DNA of 64,000 nt from the NCBI RefSeq assembly GCF_001888805.2, contig NZ_CP019113.1, positions 558,001 to 622,000 on the forward strand. Direction: 5' to 3'. Below the pieces are notes generated by a model. It searched no databases. It worked only from the letters and a program-made list of their open reading frames with translations, and was not told where the DNA came from. This document shows, piece after piece, positions 37,197 to 45,589 of this stretch. Position numbers and translations under genes: made by a program. Numbering within the stretch: the first letter of the stretch is position 1; each line of letters starts with the position of its first letter. The stretch is from Enterobacter sp. SA187 (GTDB lineage Bacteria > Pseudomonadota > Gammaproteobacteria > Enterobacterales > Enterobacteriaceae).

Positions 37197-37454
37197 TTAT
37201 TCAGCAACGATGCTGATGAACTTACGGTTTTTCGGGCCTTTAACTTCGAACTTAACTTTACCGTCAGTCAAAGCGAACAGAGTGTGGTCACGGCCACAAC
37301 CAACGTTGCTGCCAGCGTGGAATTTAGTACCACGTTGACGAACGATGATGCTACCTGCCAGTACTGCTTCTCCGCCAAAGCGTTTTACGCCCAGACGTTT
37401 AGCTTCTGAATCGCGACCGTTACGAGTTGAGCCGCCAGCCTTTTTGTGTGCCAT
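37197..37454 (-). CDS. rpmA: 50S ribosomal protein L27
   Basis: An 85-residue L27, the exact family length. The N-terminus MAHKKAGGSTRNGRDSEAKR reaches the peptidyl transferase centre. It begins 20 bp after the rplU stop. Confidence 0.98.
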   Translation of the reverse strand: MAHKKAGGSTRNGRDSEAKRLGVKRFGGEAVLAGSIIVRQRGTKFHAGSNVGCGRDHTLFALTDGKVKFEVKGPKNRKFISIVAE

Positions 37455-37474
37455 TTAAATCTGCTCCCCTAGTC

Positions 37475-37786
37475 TTAAGCGCTGATGCCAGTGATTTTAA
37501 CATCAGTGAACCACTGACGATGGCCTTGCTGCTTACGGTAGTGTTTACGACGACGAAACTTAACAATCTTAATTTTCTCGCCACGACCGTGAGCAACGAT
37601 TTCAGCTTTGATAACGCCGCCATCAACGAAAGGAACGCCGATTTTGACTTCTTCACCGTTTGCGATCATCAGAACTTCAGCGAACTCGATAGTTTCGCCA
37701 GTTGCGATGTCCAGCTTTTCCAGGCGAATGGTCTGACCTTCGCTTACTCGGTGTTGTTTACCACCACTTTGGAAAACCGCGTACAT
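37475..37786 (-). CDS. rplU: 50S ribosomal protein L21
   Basis: A 103-residue L21 (starts MYAVFQSGGKQHRVSEGQ; includes KFRRRKHYRKQQGHRQ). It is a 23S-binding assembly protein and the first gene of rplU-rpmA-yhbE-obgE. It is divergent from ispB. The promoter at 37857-37885 has a GC-rich discriminator, as expected for stringent control. Confidence 0.98.
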   Translation of the reverse strand: MYAVFQSGGKQHRVSEGQTIRLEKLDIATGETIEFAEVLMIANGEEVKIGVPFVDGGVIKAEIVAHGRGEKIKIVKFRRRKHYRKQQGHRQWFTDVKITGISA

Positions 37787-37856
37787 AAAAAACTCCGCTT
37801 CCGCGCACCTTTTGTGTGATTCAGAGTGCGCTATAAATATTCACAATAGGGCGCGA

Positions 37857-37885
37857 ATATTACGCAAAACGCGAAGCTTTGACAA
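37857..37885 (-). promoter_or_regulatory. rplU promoter
   Basis: On the minus strand: TTGTCA (37885-37880), 17-bp spacer, TAATAT (37862-37857), then the GC-rich discriminator TCGCGCCC. The leader is about 65 nt. Confidence 0.6.
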
Positions 37886-38043
37886 GAGTGATCATCAATC
37901 CGCGAAGAAAAAAAACACAACGTGTATGGTAACGTTTATCTGGCGGGTTTTTTCAGTACAATCGACGATACTATTCTAACCCGTAACCCTTCGTTATCCC
38001 ATTTTGATATGTGGTAAACAGGACTTTAAGCCCGGCATTAGCG

Positions 38044-39015
38044 ATGAATTTAGAAAAAATCAATGAGTTAACCGCGCAAGATATGGCGGGTGTGAATGCG
38101 ACTATCCTTCAACAGCTCAACTCCGATGTCCAGTTGATTAACCAGTTGGGTTACTACATCGTCAGCGGCGGCGGTAAACGCATCCGTCCGATGATCGCGG
38201 TGCTTGCCGCACGGGCTATTGGCTATGACGGAAATGCGCACATCACCCTCGCAGCATTAATCGAATTTATCCACACTGCCACGCTGCTGCATGATGACGT
38301 GGTAGACGAGTCAGATATGCGCCGCGGCAAAGCCACGGCTAACGCGGCTTTTGGCAATGCTGCCAGCGTGCTGGTGGGCGATTTTATCTATACGCGCTCC
38401 TTCCAGATGATGACCAGCTTAGGCTCGCTGAAGGTGCTGGAGGTAATGTCGGAAGCGGTAAACGTCATTGCCGAAGGCGAAGTGCTGCAACTGATGAACG
38501 TTAACGATCCGAACATCACCGAAGAAAACTACATGCGGGTGATTTACAGCAAAACCGCGCGCCTGTTTGAAGCGGCCGCGCAGTGCTCCGGCATTCTCGC
38601 GGACTGCAGCGCCGCGCAGGAAAAAGGGCTTCAGGATTACGGCCGCTATCTGGGCACCGCGTTCCAGCTCATTGACGATCTGCTTGATTACAGCGCCGAC
38701 GGGGAAACCTTAGGCAAAAACGTCGGCGACGATCTCAACGAAGGTAAACCGACCCTGCCGCTGTTGCACGCAATGCGTAACGGTACGCCGCAACAGGCGC
38801 AGATGATCCGCGAGGCCATCGAACAGGGCAACGGACGGCATCTTTTAGAGCCGGTTCTGGAAGCCATGGCCGATTGCGGTTCGCTGGAATGGACGCGTCG
38901 TCGCGCCGAAGAAGAAGCCGACAAGGCCATTCATGCCTTGCAGGTACTGCCTGATACGCCGTGGCGCGATGCGCTTATTGGCCTCGCCCACATCGCCGTT
39001 CAGCGCGATCGTTAA
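38044..39015 (+). CDS. ispB: Octaprenyl diphosphate synthase
   Basis: A 323-residue trans-prenyltransferase. The first Asp-rich motif is DDVVD (84-88) and the second DDLLD (about 211-215); GGGKRIRPM marks the substrate-binding region. It makes the C40 side chain of ubiquinone and menaquinone. I chose the ATG at 38044 (MNLEKINELT); an upstream in-frame start would add 11 unconserved residues. It is divergent from rplU. Confidence 0.96.
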   Translation: MNLEKINELTAQDMAGVNATILQQLNSDVQLINQLGYYIVSGGGKRIRPMIAVLAARAIGYDGNAHITLAALIEFIHTATLLHDDVVDESDMRRGKATANAAFGNAASVLVGDFIYTRSFQMMTSLGSLKVLEVMSEAVNVIAEGEVLQLMNVNDPNITEENYMRVIYSKTARLFEAAAQCSGILADCSAAQEKGLQDYGRYLGTAFQLIDDLLDYSADGETLGKNVGDDLNEGKPTLPLLHAMRNGTPQQAQMIREAIEQGNGRHLLEPVLEAMADCGSLEWTRRRAEEEADKAIHALQVLPDTPWRDALIGLAHIAVQRDR

Positions 39016-39186
39016 TCCTGCCGATATCTTTCCGCGTCATGCGCGGAAAGATTCTAATAAGTTCTTATAAGTTTTCACTACCTTCCCGATAAGCGCTTAT
39101 ATCCTGCTATTTCGACCTTAATAAATTCTGAATTGCACTTTCGTTTACATGAACTTTTTAGAACAACACGTCGCAAGGAGTATAGT

Positions 39187-39225
39187 GAATTGCTGCGGCG
39201 CATCAGGATAAGCCGCACATAATTC
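39187..39225 (+). promoter_or_regulatory. Inverted repeat in the sfsB leader
   Basis: GAATT...TGCGGC-12 nt-GCCGCA...AATTC forms a nested, imperfect dyad ending 17 bp before the sfsB ATG and just before its GGGAGGAG Shine-Dalgarno. Given the helix-turn-helix nature of SfsB, an operator is possible; so is an mRNA hairpin. Confidence 0.35.
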
Positions 39226-39242
39226 AACCGCAGGGAGGAGTG

Positions 39243-39515
39243 ATGGAAAATAAATTTATCGACTGGCATCCTGCCGATATCATCGCCGGATTGCGTAAGA
39301 AAGGGACGTCGCTGGCCGCGGAGTCGCGCCGGAACGGGCTAAGTTCATCGACGCTGGCAAATGCGCTGACGCGCTCATGGCCGAAAGGGGAATGGATCAT
39401 TGCGAAGGCGCTGGACACGGATCCCTGGATTATCTGGCCGTCGCGTTACCACGATCCGGTCACCCATGAGTTTATCGATCGCACCAGCATGATGCGCCAG
39501 CAGAAGCATAAATAG
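39243..39515 (+). CDS. sfsB: SfsB (Nlp), Ner-like DNA-binding regulator
   Basis: A 90-residue helix-turn-helix protein of the phage Mu Ner/Nlp family. The core is FIDWHPADIIAGLRKKG followed by TSLAAESRRNGLSSSTLANAL. In E. coli it was described as affecting maltose metabolism genes. The ATG at 39243 sits after GGGAGGAG; a GTG one codon earlier is in frame. It is flanked by ispB and convergent murA. Confidence 0.93.
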   Translation: MENKFIDWHPADIIAGLRKKGTSLAAESRRNGLSSSTLANALTRSWPKGEWIIAKALDTDPWIIWPSRYHDPVTHEFIDRTSMMRQQKHK

Positions 39516-39540
39516 CGGCTGTACGCCATCTACAATGCAA

Positions 39541-39564
39541 CAACCCCCTGCGTACAGGGGGTTG
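39541..39564. terminator. Hairpin between sfsB and murA
   Basis: CAACCCCCTG-CGTA-CAGGGGGTTG is a 10-bp stem between two convergent genes. U-tracts are weak on both strands, so termination is inferred from place and stability. Confidence 0.65.
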
Positions 39565-39578
39565 CATTACCGCTTAGC

Positions 39579-40838
39579 TTATTCGCCTTTTATGCGCTCA
39601 ATGTTCGCACCGAGCGCACGCAGTTTGTCTTCAATACGCTCGTAACCACGGTCGATATGATAAATACGGTCGACGATGGTGGTGCCCTCTGCGATACAAC
39701 CCGCCAGTACCAGGCTTGCGGACGCACGCAAATCGGTCGCCATCACCTGCGCGCCCGACAGGGTTTCCACACCATGGCAGATCGCGGTGTTGCTTTCGAT
39801 CTCGGCGTGCGCGCCCATACGGATCAGCTCAGGAATGTGCATGAAACGGTTTTCGAAGATCGTTTCGATGATCACGCCCGTCCCTTCCGCCACCAGGTTC
39901 AGCAGCGTGAACTGCGCCTGCATGTCAGTCGGGAAAGCCGGGTGCGGCGCGGTACGCACGTTAACCGCTTTCGGACGTTTGCCGTGCATGTCGAGGCTGA
40001 TCCAGTCTTCGCCCACTTCGATATCGGCACCCGCTTCACGCAGTTTCGCCAGTACCGCATCCAGCGTATCCGGCTGCGCTTTATGACAAACAATTTTGCC
40101 GCCGGAAATGGCTGCCGCCACCAGGAAAGTACCGGTTTCGATACGGTCAGGCAGCACGCTGTAGACGCCGCCGCCAAGACGTTCAACGCCTTCGATGGTG
40201 ATCTTGTCGGTACCCATGCCGGTGATCTTCGCGCCCAGCGTATTGAGGAAGTTCGCCGTATCGACGATCTCCGGCTCACGGGCCGCGTTTTCGATAATGG
40301 TGGTGCCTTCTGCCAGGGTAGCGGCGGACATGATGGTGACGGTCGCACCAACGCTGACCTTGTCCATCACGATATGCGCACCCTTCAGGCGGCCATCCAC
40401 AGACGCTTTAACGTAACCTTCTTCCAGTTTGATCTGCGCGCCCAGCTGCTCAAGGCCGCTGATGTGCAGGTCAACCGGGCGCGCGCCAATCGCACAGCCG
40501 CCCGGCAGGGAAACCTGACCCTGACCAAAACGCGCCACCAGCGGGCCAAGCGCCCAGATAGAAGCGCGCATGGTTTTCACCAGATCGTAAGGCGCGCAGA
40601 AGATATTGACGTCACGGGCATCGATCCACACGGAGCCGTTGCGATCCACTTTCATGCCCAGCTGGCTGAGCAGCTTCATGGTGGTATCAATATCTTTCAG
40701 TTTCGGAACGTTACGGATTTCAACAGGCTCTTCGGCCAGCAAAGCGGCGAAAAGAATTGGCAGGGCCGCGTTTTTCGCGCCGGAAATTGTCACTTCGCCC
40801 TGAAGCCGCGTTGGCCCCTGTACACGAAACTTATCCAT
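39579..40838 (-). CDS. murA: UDP-N-acetylglucosamine 1-carboxyvinyltransferase
   Basis: A 419-residue EPT-family enzyme that adds enolpyruvate from PEP to UDP-GlcNAc, the first committed step of peptidoglycan synthesis. Lys22 in SGAKNAALP and the catalytic Cys115 in LPGGCAIGARP are both present, so the fosfomycin target site is the normal Cys type. It is 53 bp downstream of ibaG. Confidence 0.98.
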   Translation of the reverse strand: MDKFRVQGPTRLQGEVTISGAKNAALPILFAALLAEEPVEIRNVPKLKDIDTTMKLLSQLGMKVDRNGSVWIDARDVNIFCAPYDLVKTMRASIWALGPLVARFGQGQVSLPGGCAIGARPVDLHISGLEQLGAQIKLEEGYVKASVDGRLKGAHIVMDKVSVGATVTIMSAATLAEGTTIIENAAREPEIVDTANFLNTLGAKITGMGTDKITIEGVERLGGGVYSVLPDRIETGTFLVAAAISGGKIVCHKAQPDTLDAVLAKLREAGADIEVGEDWISLDMHGKRPKAVNVRTAPHPAFPTDMQAQFTLLNLVAEGTGVIIETIFENRFMHIPELIRMGAHAEIESNTAICHGVETLSGAQVMATDLRASASLVLAGCIAEGTTIVDRIYHIDRGYERIEDKLRALGANIERIKGE

Positions 40839-40891
40839 TCATCTGTTCTCTGTTAAGAATTCACAAATGCTGACGGTGCGTAACCGGCAGC

Positions 40892-41146
40892 TCAAAAACC
40901 GTTAAGTTTACGATCGCGCGCCCATTCAGCCGGGGTATACGCTTTGATCGAGACGGCATGGATGCGGTTGTCCGCAATGTATTCCATCAGCGGGCCATAA
41001 ACAGCTTGCTGCTTCTTGACCCGGCTCATGCCGTCAAAAATTTCACCCACAGCAATAACCTGAAAGTGACTGCCATCGCCGGTGACGTGGGCTTCCTGGA
41101 GTGAGAGTGCATTGATCAGCACGCTCTGAATTTCATGATTTTCCAT
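40892..41146 (-). CDS. ibaG: IbaG (YrbA), BolA-family protein
   Basis: An 84-residue BolA/IbaG protein with conserved SRVKKQQAVYGPL and HAVSIKAYTPAEW. BolA proteins pair with monothiol glutaredoxin Grx4 and bind 2Fe-2S clusters; IbaG is acid-responsive in E. coli. The ATG at 41146 gives the family N-terminus MENHEIQSVL. An upstream in-frame start would add 13 residues. It lies downstream of mlaB, after a terminator. Confidence 0.94.
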   Translation of the reverse strand: MENHEIQSVLINALSLQEAHVTGDGSHFQVIAVGEIFDGMSRVKKQQAVYGPLMEYIADNRIHAVSIKAYTPAEWARDRKLNGF

Positions 41147-41216
41147 GGGATCTACTATTGTCCGAGAATGAAAACAGTCCAACATCTTAGAGGAAAGTGG
41201 CGCTGTCTTAAATAAG

Positions 41217-41249
41217 CAAAAAGCCTCGCTAAAAAATCTCGCGAGGCTA
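41217..41249 (-). terminator. mla operon terminator
   Basis: On the minus strand AGCCTCGC-GAGATTTTTT-(A)-GCGAGGCT followed by UUUUUGC, about 25-55 bp after the mlaB stop. Confidence 0.85.
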
Positions 41250-41272
41250 CGGGTAGTAACGTACTGAAAATA

Positions 41273-41566
41273 TTAGTGAGGCAGGGCGTCGGCAGGCAAA
41301 TTATAAAGTTGCGCTAATGTCAGGACGTTATCGCTGACGCCTTCCAGTTTCACCGCCCTGCCCTGTTTTTTGACCAGGGCGATGAAGTGCACCAGCAGGG
41401 CGACGCCAGCGGTATCCACCCGCGTAAGCGCGGTGAGATCGATGACGCTCACGCCCTGCAGCGCCTCAGCTCGCGCATCCCAGAGCGGGTTAAGCACGTC
41501 CTGATCAAGCTCGCCCTGTAATGCAAGGCGCTCGCCGTCACGTGTCCAGCTGAGATGCTGCGCCAT
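41273..41566 (-). CDS. mlaB: MlaB, STAS-domain subunit of the MlaFEDB transporter
   Basis: A 97-residue cytoplasmic STAS protein (LTALTRVDTAGVALLVHF). It binds the MlaF ATPase and stabilises the MlaFEDB complex. Its start overlaps the mlaC stop by one base. It is the last gene of mlaFEDCB. Confidence 0.95.
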   Translation of the reverse strand: MAQHLSWTRDGERLALQGELDQDVLNPLWDARAEALQGVSVIDLTALTRVDTAGVALLVHFIALVKKQGRAVKLEGVSDNVLTLAQLYNLPADALPH

Positions 41567-42201
41567 TATTTGTTCTCTTGCAGGGTGATCTTCTGACGAG
41601 AGATCGACTGCAACTGCGCGGTCAGGCCATCAATACCTTTAGTACGCAGCAGATCGCTCCACTCGTTCTGTTTGGTGGTGATCATGCTGACGCCTTCGGC
41701 GATCATGTCATATGCCTGCCAGTTACCGGATTGGCTGTTTTTACGCCACTGGAAATCCAGACGCACCGGCGGACGACCGTTGGGATCGATGATGGTGACG
41801 CGGATCGGCACGATAGTCGCATCGCCCAGCGGTTTTTCCGGGGCAATCTGATAGCTCTGACCGTGGTACATCGCCAGCGCCTGGCCATAGGCCTGCTTCA
41901 GATATTCACGGAACGCAGCAAAGTAGGCGTCACGTTGCGCTGGGGTAGCCTCTTTGTAGTAGCGACCCAGCACCAGCGCGCCGGCATATTTTACCTGCAC
42001 ATAGGGCAGCAGCTCCTGATCGACGATCTGACGCAGGTAATCCGGATTGGAACGGATTTGCGACTGTTCGTTTTTGAGGCGATCAAAGGTCTTTTTCGCC
42101 GCTTCCTGCATCATATTGTAAGGATTGCTCTGATCCGCCGCAGTGGCGGCAGTCAGCGGGGCAATCACCAGCATTGCTACCATTAAAAGTCGTTTAAACA
42201 T
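41566..42201 (-). CDS. mlaC: MlaC, periplasmic phospholipid-binding shuttle
   Basis: A 211-residue exported protein. A signal peptide covers residues 1-21 (MFKRLLMVAMLV...TAATA), followed by the MlaC/Ttg2D lipid-binding fold (e.g. VQVKYAGALVLGRYYKEATP). It carries phospholipid between the outer-membrane MlaA-OmpC complex and MlaFEDB. It is 13 bp downstream of mlaD. Confidence 0.96.
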   Translation of the reverse strand: MFKRLLMVAMLVIAPLTAATAADQSNPYNMMQEAAKKTFDRLKNEQSQIRSNPDYLRQIVDQELLPYVQVKYAGALVLGRYYKEATPAQRDAYFAAFREYLKQAYGQALAMYHGQSYQIAPEKPLGDATIVPIRVTIIDPNGRPPVRLDFQWRKNSQSGNWQAYDMIAEGVSMITTKQNEWSDLLRTKGIDGLTAQLQSISRQKITLQENK

Positions 42202-42214
42202 GCGTTAATTCTCC

Positions 42215-42769
42215 TCAATGAATCGTCGGGCCAGCAGGTGCCGTTGCATCAGTATTAGCGGCATCCGGCGTTGGCGCATCCTCTGATGGCTTATTATCGT
42301 TTCCTTTGCTGTTGTAAAGGAATTGTCCGATCAGATCCTCAAGCACCATGGCCGATTTGGTGTCCTGGATCGTACTGCCTTCTTTAAGCATAGAAGACCC
42401 CAGCTCCGGGTCGTCAAAGCCGACGTTTAATGCCAGATATTGCTCGCCCAGCAAGCCAGAGGTGCGGATCGCCAGCGAGCTGGTGTCCGGGATCTGGTTG
42501 TAGCGCTCTTCAATATCCAGCGACACGCGGGGCAGATAGGTTTTCTGGTCAAGGGTAATATCCGCGACCCGTCCAACGACAACGCCGCCGATACGCACCG
42601 GGGAGTTCATTTTTAAGCCGCCGATGTTATCGAAAGTGGCATAAATACGGTACGTCGGTTCACTGCGCAAAGAGGTCACATCCGCCGCTTTCAGACAAAC
42701 AAACAGCGCCGCCAGCATGGCGATCAGCAAAAACACGCCAACCCAAATTTCACTTTTTTTCGTTTGCAT
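42215..42769 (-). CDS. mlaD: MlaD, MCE-domain membrane subunit
   Basis: A 184-residue protein with one N-terminal transmembrane helix (about 8-28) and a single MCE domain (IYATFDNIGGLKMNSPVRIG, then VVVGRVADI). The C-terminal tail after FLYNSKG is short and Ala/Pro/Asp-rich. It forms the hexameric lipid channel ring. I chose the ATG at 42769; a GTG immediately upstream is also in frame. It lies 3 bp after mlaE. Confidence 0.95.
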   Translation of the reverse strand: MQTKKSEIWVGVFLLIAMLAALFVCLKAADVTSLRSEPTYRIYATFDNIGGLKMNSPVRIGGVVVGRVADITLDQKTYLPRVSLDIEERYNQIPDTSSLAIRTSGLLGEQYLALNVGFDDPELGSSMLKEGSTIQDTKSAMVLEDLIGQFLYNSKGNDNKPSEDAPTPDAANTDATAPAGPTIH

Positions 42770-42772
42770 CAC

Positions 42773-43555
42773 TCAATTCCCAAACATCAGTGCGGTGAGC
42801 ACAAAATCGAGGCCAAGAACGGTCAACGATGAGTGCACAACGGTACGTGTAGTAGCCCGGCTAATCCCTGCTGAGGTCGGAATTGCATCATAACCATTGA
42901 ATAATGCAATCCAGGTTACCGAAATGGCGAACACCACACTCTTAATCAGACAGTTAACCAGATCCAGACGCAGGTCGACGGCGTTTTGCATTGCTGACCA
43001 GAAGAAGCCGGCATCAATGCCTTTCCAGTTCACGCCCACCAGCGAACCGCCCCAGATGCCGACGGCGACGAAAATAATCGTCAGCAACGGCAGCGAGATC
43101 ACCCCCGCCCAGAAGCGCGGTGAAATCACCCGCCGCAGCGGATCGACGGCCATCATTTCCATACTAGAAAGCTGTTCGGTGGCGCGCATCAGCCCGATTT
43201 CAGCGGTCAGCGCAGAACCGGCCCTGCCAGCGAACAGCAGCGCGGCGACGACCGGCCCGAGTTCACGCAGCAGCGAAAGGGACACCAGCATACCGAGACT
43301 GGTTTCCGCGCTATACGTGGTCAGCACCAGGTAGCCCTGCAACCCCAGCACCATGCCGATAAAAAAACCGGACACGATGATGATCAGCATCGACAGCACG
43401 CCCACGTTATAAAGCTGGCGAACCAGCAGCGGCGCATGCTTGCGAAACTCGGGTTTACCGACCAGCGCATTGAATAACATCAACCCGGCGCGCCCGAACG
43501 TGGCGAGCATACTGATGCCGCGCTGTCCGAGGGAAGCCAGTGAATTTAACAGCAT
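42773..43555 (-). CDS. mlaE: MlaE, permease subunit of the phospholipid ABC transporter
   Basis: A 260-residue polytopic membrane protein of the MlaE/YrbE permease family, with an amphipathic N-terminal interface helix and about five membrane helices. A conserved stretch is LRELGPVVAALLFAGRAGSA, followed by EIGLMRATEQLSSMEMM. It works with MlaF, MlaB and MlaD and lies 7 bp after mlaF. Confidence 0.96.
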   Translation of the reverse strand: MLLNSLASLGQRGISMLATFGRAGLMLFNALVGKPEFRKHAPLLVRQLYNVGVLSMLIIIVSGFFIGMVLGLQGYLVLTTYSAETSLGMLVSLSLLRELGPVVAALLFAGRAGSALTAEIGLMRATEQLSSMEMMAVDPLRRVISPRFWAGVISLPLLTIIFVAVGIWGGSLVGVNWKGIDAGFFWSAMQNAVDLRLDLVNCLIKSVVFAISVTWIALFNGYDAIPTSAGISRATTRTVVHSSLTVLGLDFVLTALMFGN

Positions 43556-43562
43556 GAGTGGA

Positions 43563-44375
43563 TTAACTCCCTGTTCCTAATAAATCGTGAAGATAATCGC
43601 CAGCAGGAAAACGGAAAGGTACCGGCCCATCCGCAATGCCATCCAGGAACTGACGCACCCGGGGATCGGCATTCTCCTGCAATCCTTGCGCGCTGCCATG
43701 GGCAACGATTTTTTTGTCCGCCACAATATAGGCGTAATCCGCGATGCTCAGCACTTCCGGTACGTCATGGGAGACGACGATACAGGTGACGCCCAGCGTA
43801 CTGTTCAGTTCTGAAATCAGCTTTACCAGCACGCCCATGGTGATGGGATCCTGGCCGACAAAAGGCTCATCAAACATGATCAGATCGGGTTCCAGCGCGA
43901 TGGCCCGCGCCAGCGCCGCGCGACGCGCCATGCCGCCCGACAGTTCAGACGGCATCAGTTTAGCCGCGCCGCGAAGCCCGACGGCTTCCAGCTTCATCAT
44001 CACCGTGCTTTTCAGCAAGGGCGCAGGCAAAGGCGTATGTTCACGCAACGGATAGGCGACGTTATCAAAAACGGTCATATCGGTGAACAGCGCCCCGGAC
44101 TGAAACAGCATGCTCATTCTTTTGCGCACGGTGTACAGCCTGGTGCGGGACATCTCCGGCACGTTTTCGCCATCAAATAAGATCTCACCGGCATCCGGCG
44201 GGATCTGACCGCCAATGAGGCGAAGCAGCGTTGTCTTACCGATCCCTGACGGACCCATGATCGCGGTGATCTTTCCGCGCGGGACCGTCAGCGAAATATT
44301 GTCGAAGATGGTCCGGCTGCCCCGTGAGAAGCTGACGCCTCGGACATCGACTAAATTCGCCACAGTCTGGCTCAT
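43563..44375 (-). CDS. mlaF: MlaF, ATPase subunit of the phospholipid ABC transporter
   Basis: A 270-residue ABC ATPase. Walker A is GPSGIGKTT, the signature LSGGMARRAALARA, Walker B LIMFDEPF and the H-loop SHDVPEVL. The C-terminal extension (VPFRFPAGDY) is the MlaF self-handshake segment. It is the first gene of mlaFEDCB and is divergent from yrbG. Confidence 0.97.
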   Translation of the reverse strand: MSQTVANLVDVRGVSFSRGSRTIFDNISLTVPRGKITAIMGPSGIGKTTLLRLIGGQIPPDAGEILFDGENVPEMSRTRLYTVRKRMSMLFQSGALFTDMTVFDNVAYPLREHTPLPAPLLKSTVMMKLEAVGLRGAAKLMPSELSGGMARRAALARAIALEPDLIMFDEPFVGQDPITMGVLVKLISELNSTLGVTCIVVSHDVPEVLSIADYAYIVADKKIVAHGSAQGLQENADPRVRQFLDGIADGPVPFRFPAGDYLHDLLGTGS

Positions 44376-44483
44376 TTACTGATCCTTTTAGCCTTGTTAG
44401 GGGTAAGCATTTCGCGTTGTCGCACCCTGAACCCAACATTTTTACAGAATATTACTCGCTGTGGTTAGCGAAAGCTGGCATTT

Positions 44484-44511
44484 GTTTTACTTTTAAGCCG
44501 CATAAAGTCAA
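44484..44511 (-). promoter_or_regulatory. Candidate mla operon promoter
   Basis: On the minus strand: TTGACT (44511-44506), 16-bp spacer, TAAAAC (44489-44484), about 110 bp before mlaF. The rest of the 224-bp divergent spacer shows no other clear site. Confidence 0.4.
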
Positions 44512-44599
44512 AATTAGGAAATCATTGGTTTTACGATCCCAATCCTGCCAGACGATCGTGGTAGCGGGCCGATGATTATACCTGAAGAAAGGACTTTAG

Positions 44600-45577
44600 A
44601 TGCTTTTAGCCACGGCGCTGTTAATAATTGGTTTACTTTTGGTGGTCTACAGTGCCGATCGTCTGGTGTTTGCCGCATCTATCCTTTGCCGCAGTCTGGG
44701 GATCCCGCCGCTTGTCATCGGCCTTACGGTAGTCAGTATCGGCACCTCGCTGCCTGAAATCATCGTTTCCGCCGCCGCTTCTATGCACGGGCAGATCGAT
44801 CTGGCGATCGGCACGGCGATCGGATCCAACATCGTCAACATTCTGTTGATCTTAGGCCTTGCCGCCCTGCTCCATCCTTTTACCGTACATTCTGATATTC
44901 TGCGTCGCGAATTGCCGCTAATGTTAATCATGAGCCTGCTGGCAGGCAGCGTGCTCTATGACGGCAGCCTGACCCGTCTGGACGGGATCTTCCTGCTATT
45001 ACTGGCGGTTGCATGGCTGCTGTTTATTGTGAAAATAGGCCGCCTCGCCGAACGTCAGGGCAATGACAGCCTGACCCGCGAGCAGATCGCCGAGTTGCCC
45101 CGCGAAGGCAGCCTGTCGGTGGCCTTTTTGTGGTTAGGCGTGGCGCTGATCATCATGCCGATGGCCACCCGCATGGTGATCGATAACGCCACCGTGCTGG
45201 CGAACTTCTTTGCCATGAGCGAGCTGACCATCGGGCTGACCGTCATCGCCATTGGCACCAGCTTACCGGAACTGGCGACGGCGATTGCGGGCGCCCGCAA
45301 AGGCGAAGATGACATCGCCATCGGGAACATTATTGGTTCCAATATTTTCAATTTAGCTATCGTGCTGGGCCTGCCGGCGCTTATTGCCCCCGGCGCGTTT
45401 AACCCGCTCGCGTTCAGCCGTGATTATGGGGTAATGCTGGTGGTCAGCGTGATTTTCGCCCTGTTGTGCTGGCGTCCACGGCGTCAGACGGGTAAAGGCG
45501 CGGGCGCGCTGTTGATCGGCGGCTTTATCCTTTGGATGGCGATGCTCTACTGGCTGTCGCCTTTTTTTACCGGTTAA
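44600..45577 (+). CDS. yrbG: YrbG, inner-membrane Ca2+/Na+ exchanger-like protein
   Basis: A 325-residue CaCA-superfamily protein with about ten membrane helices. Both alpha repeats are present: TVVSIGTSLPEIIVSAAAS followed by GSNIVNILLI in the first half, and VIAIGTSLPELATAIAGAR followed by GSNIFNLAIVLG in the second. Antiport of Ca2+ or Na+ is inferred from the family. It is divergent from mlaF, and kdsD follows 12 bp later. Confidence 0.94.
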   Translation: MLLATALLIIGLLLVVYSADRLVFAASILCRSLGIPPLVIGLTVVSIGTSLPEIIVSAAASMHGQIDLAIGTAIGSNIVNILLILGLAALLHPFTVHSDILRRELPLMLIMSLLAGSVLYDGSLTRLDGIFLLLLAVAWLLFIVKIGRLAERQGNDSLTREQIAELPREGSLSVAFLWLGVALIIMPMATRMVIDNATVLANFFAMSELTIGLTVIAIGTSLPELATAIAGARKGEDDIAIGNIIGSNIFNLAIVLGLPALIAPGAFNPLAFSRDYGVMLVVSVIFALLCWRPRRQTGKGAGALLIGGFILWMAMLYWLSPFFTG

Positions 45578-45589
45578 TGGGAACTGAAT

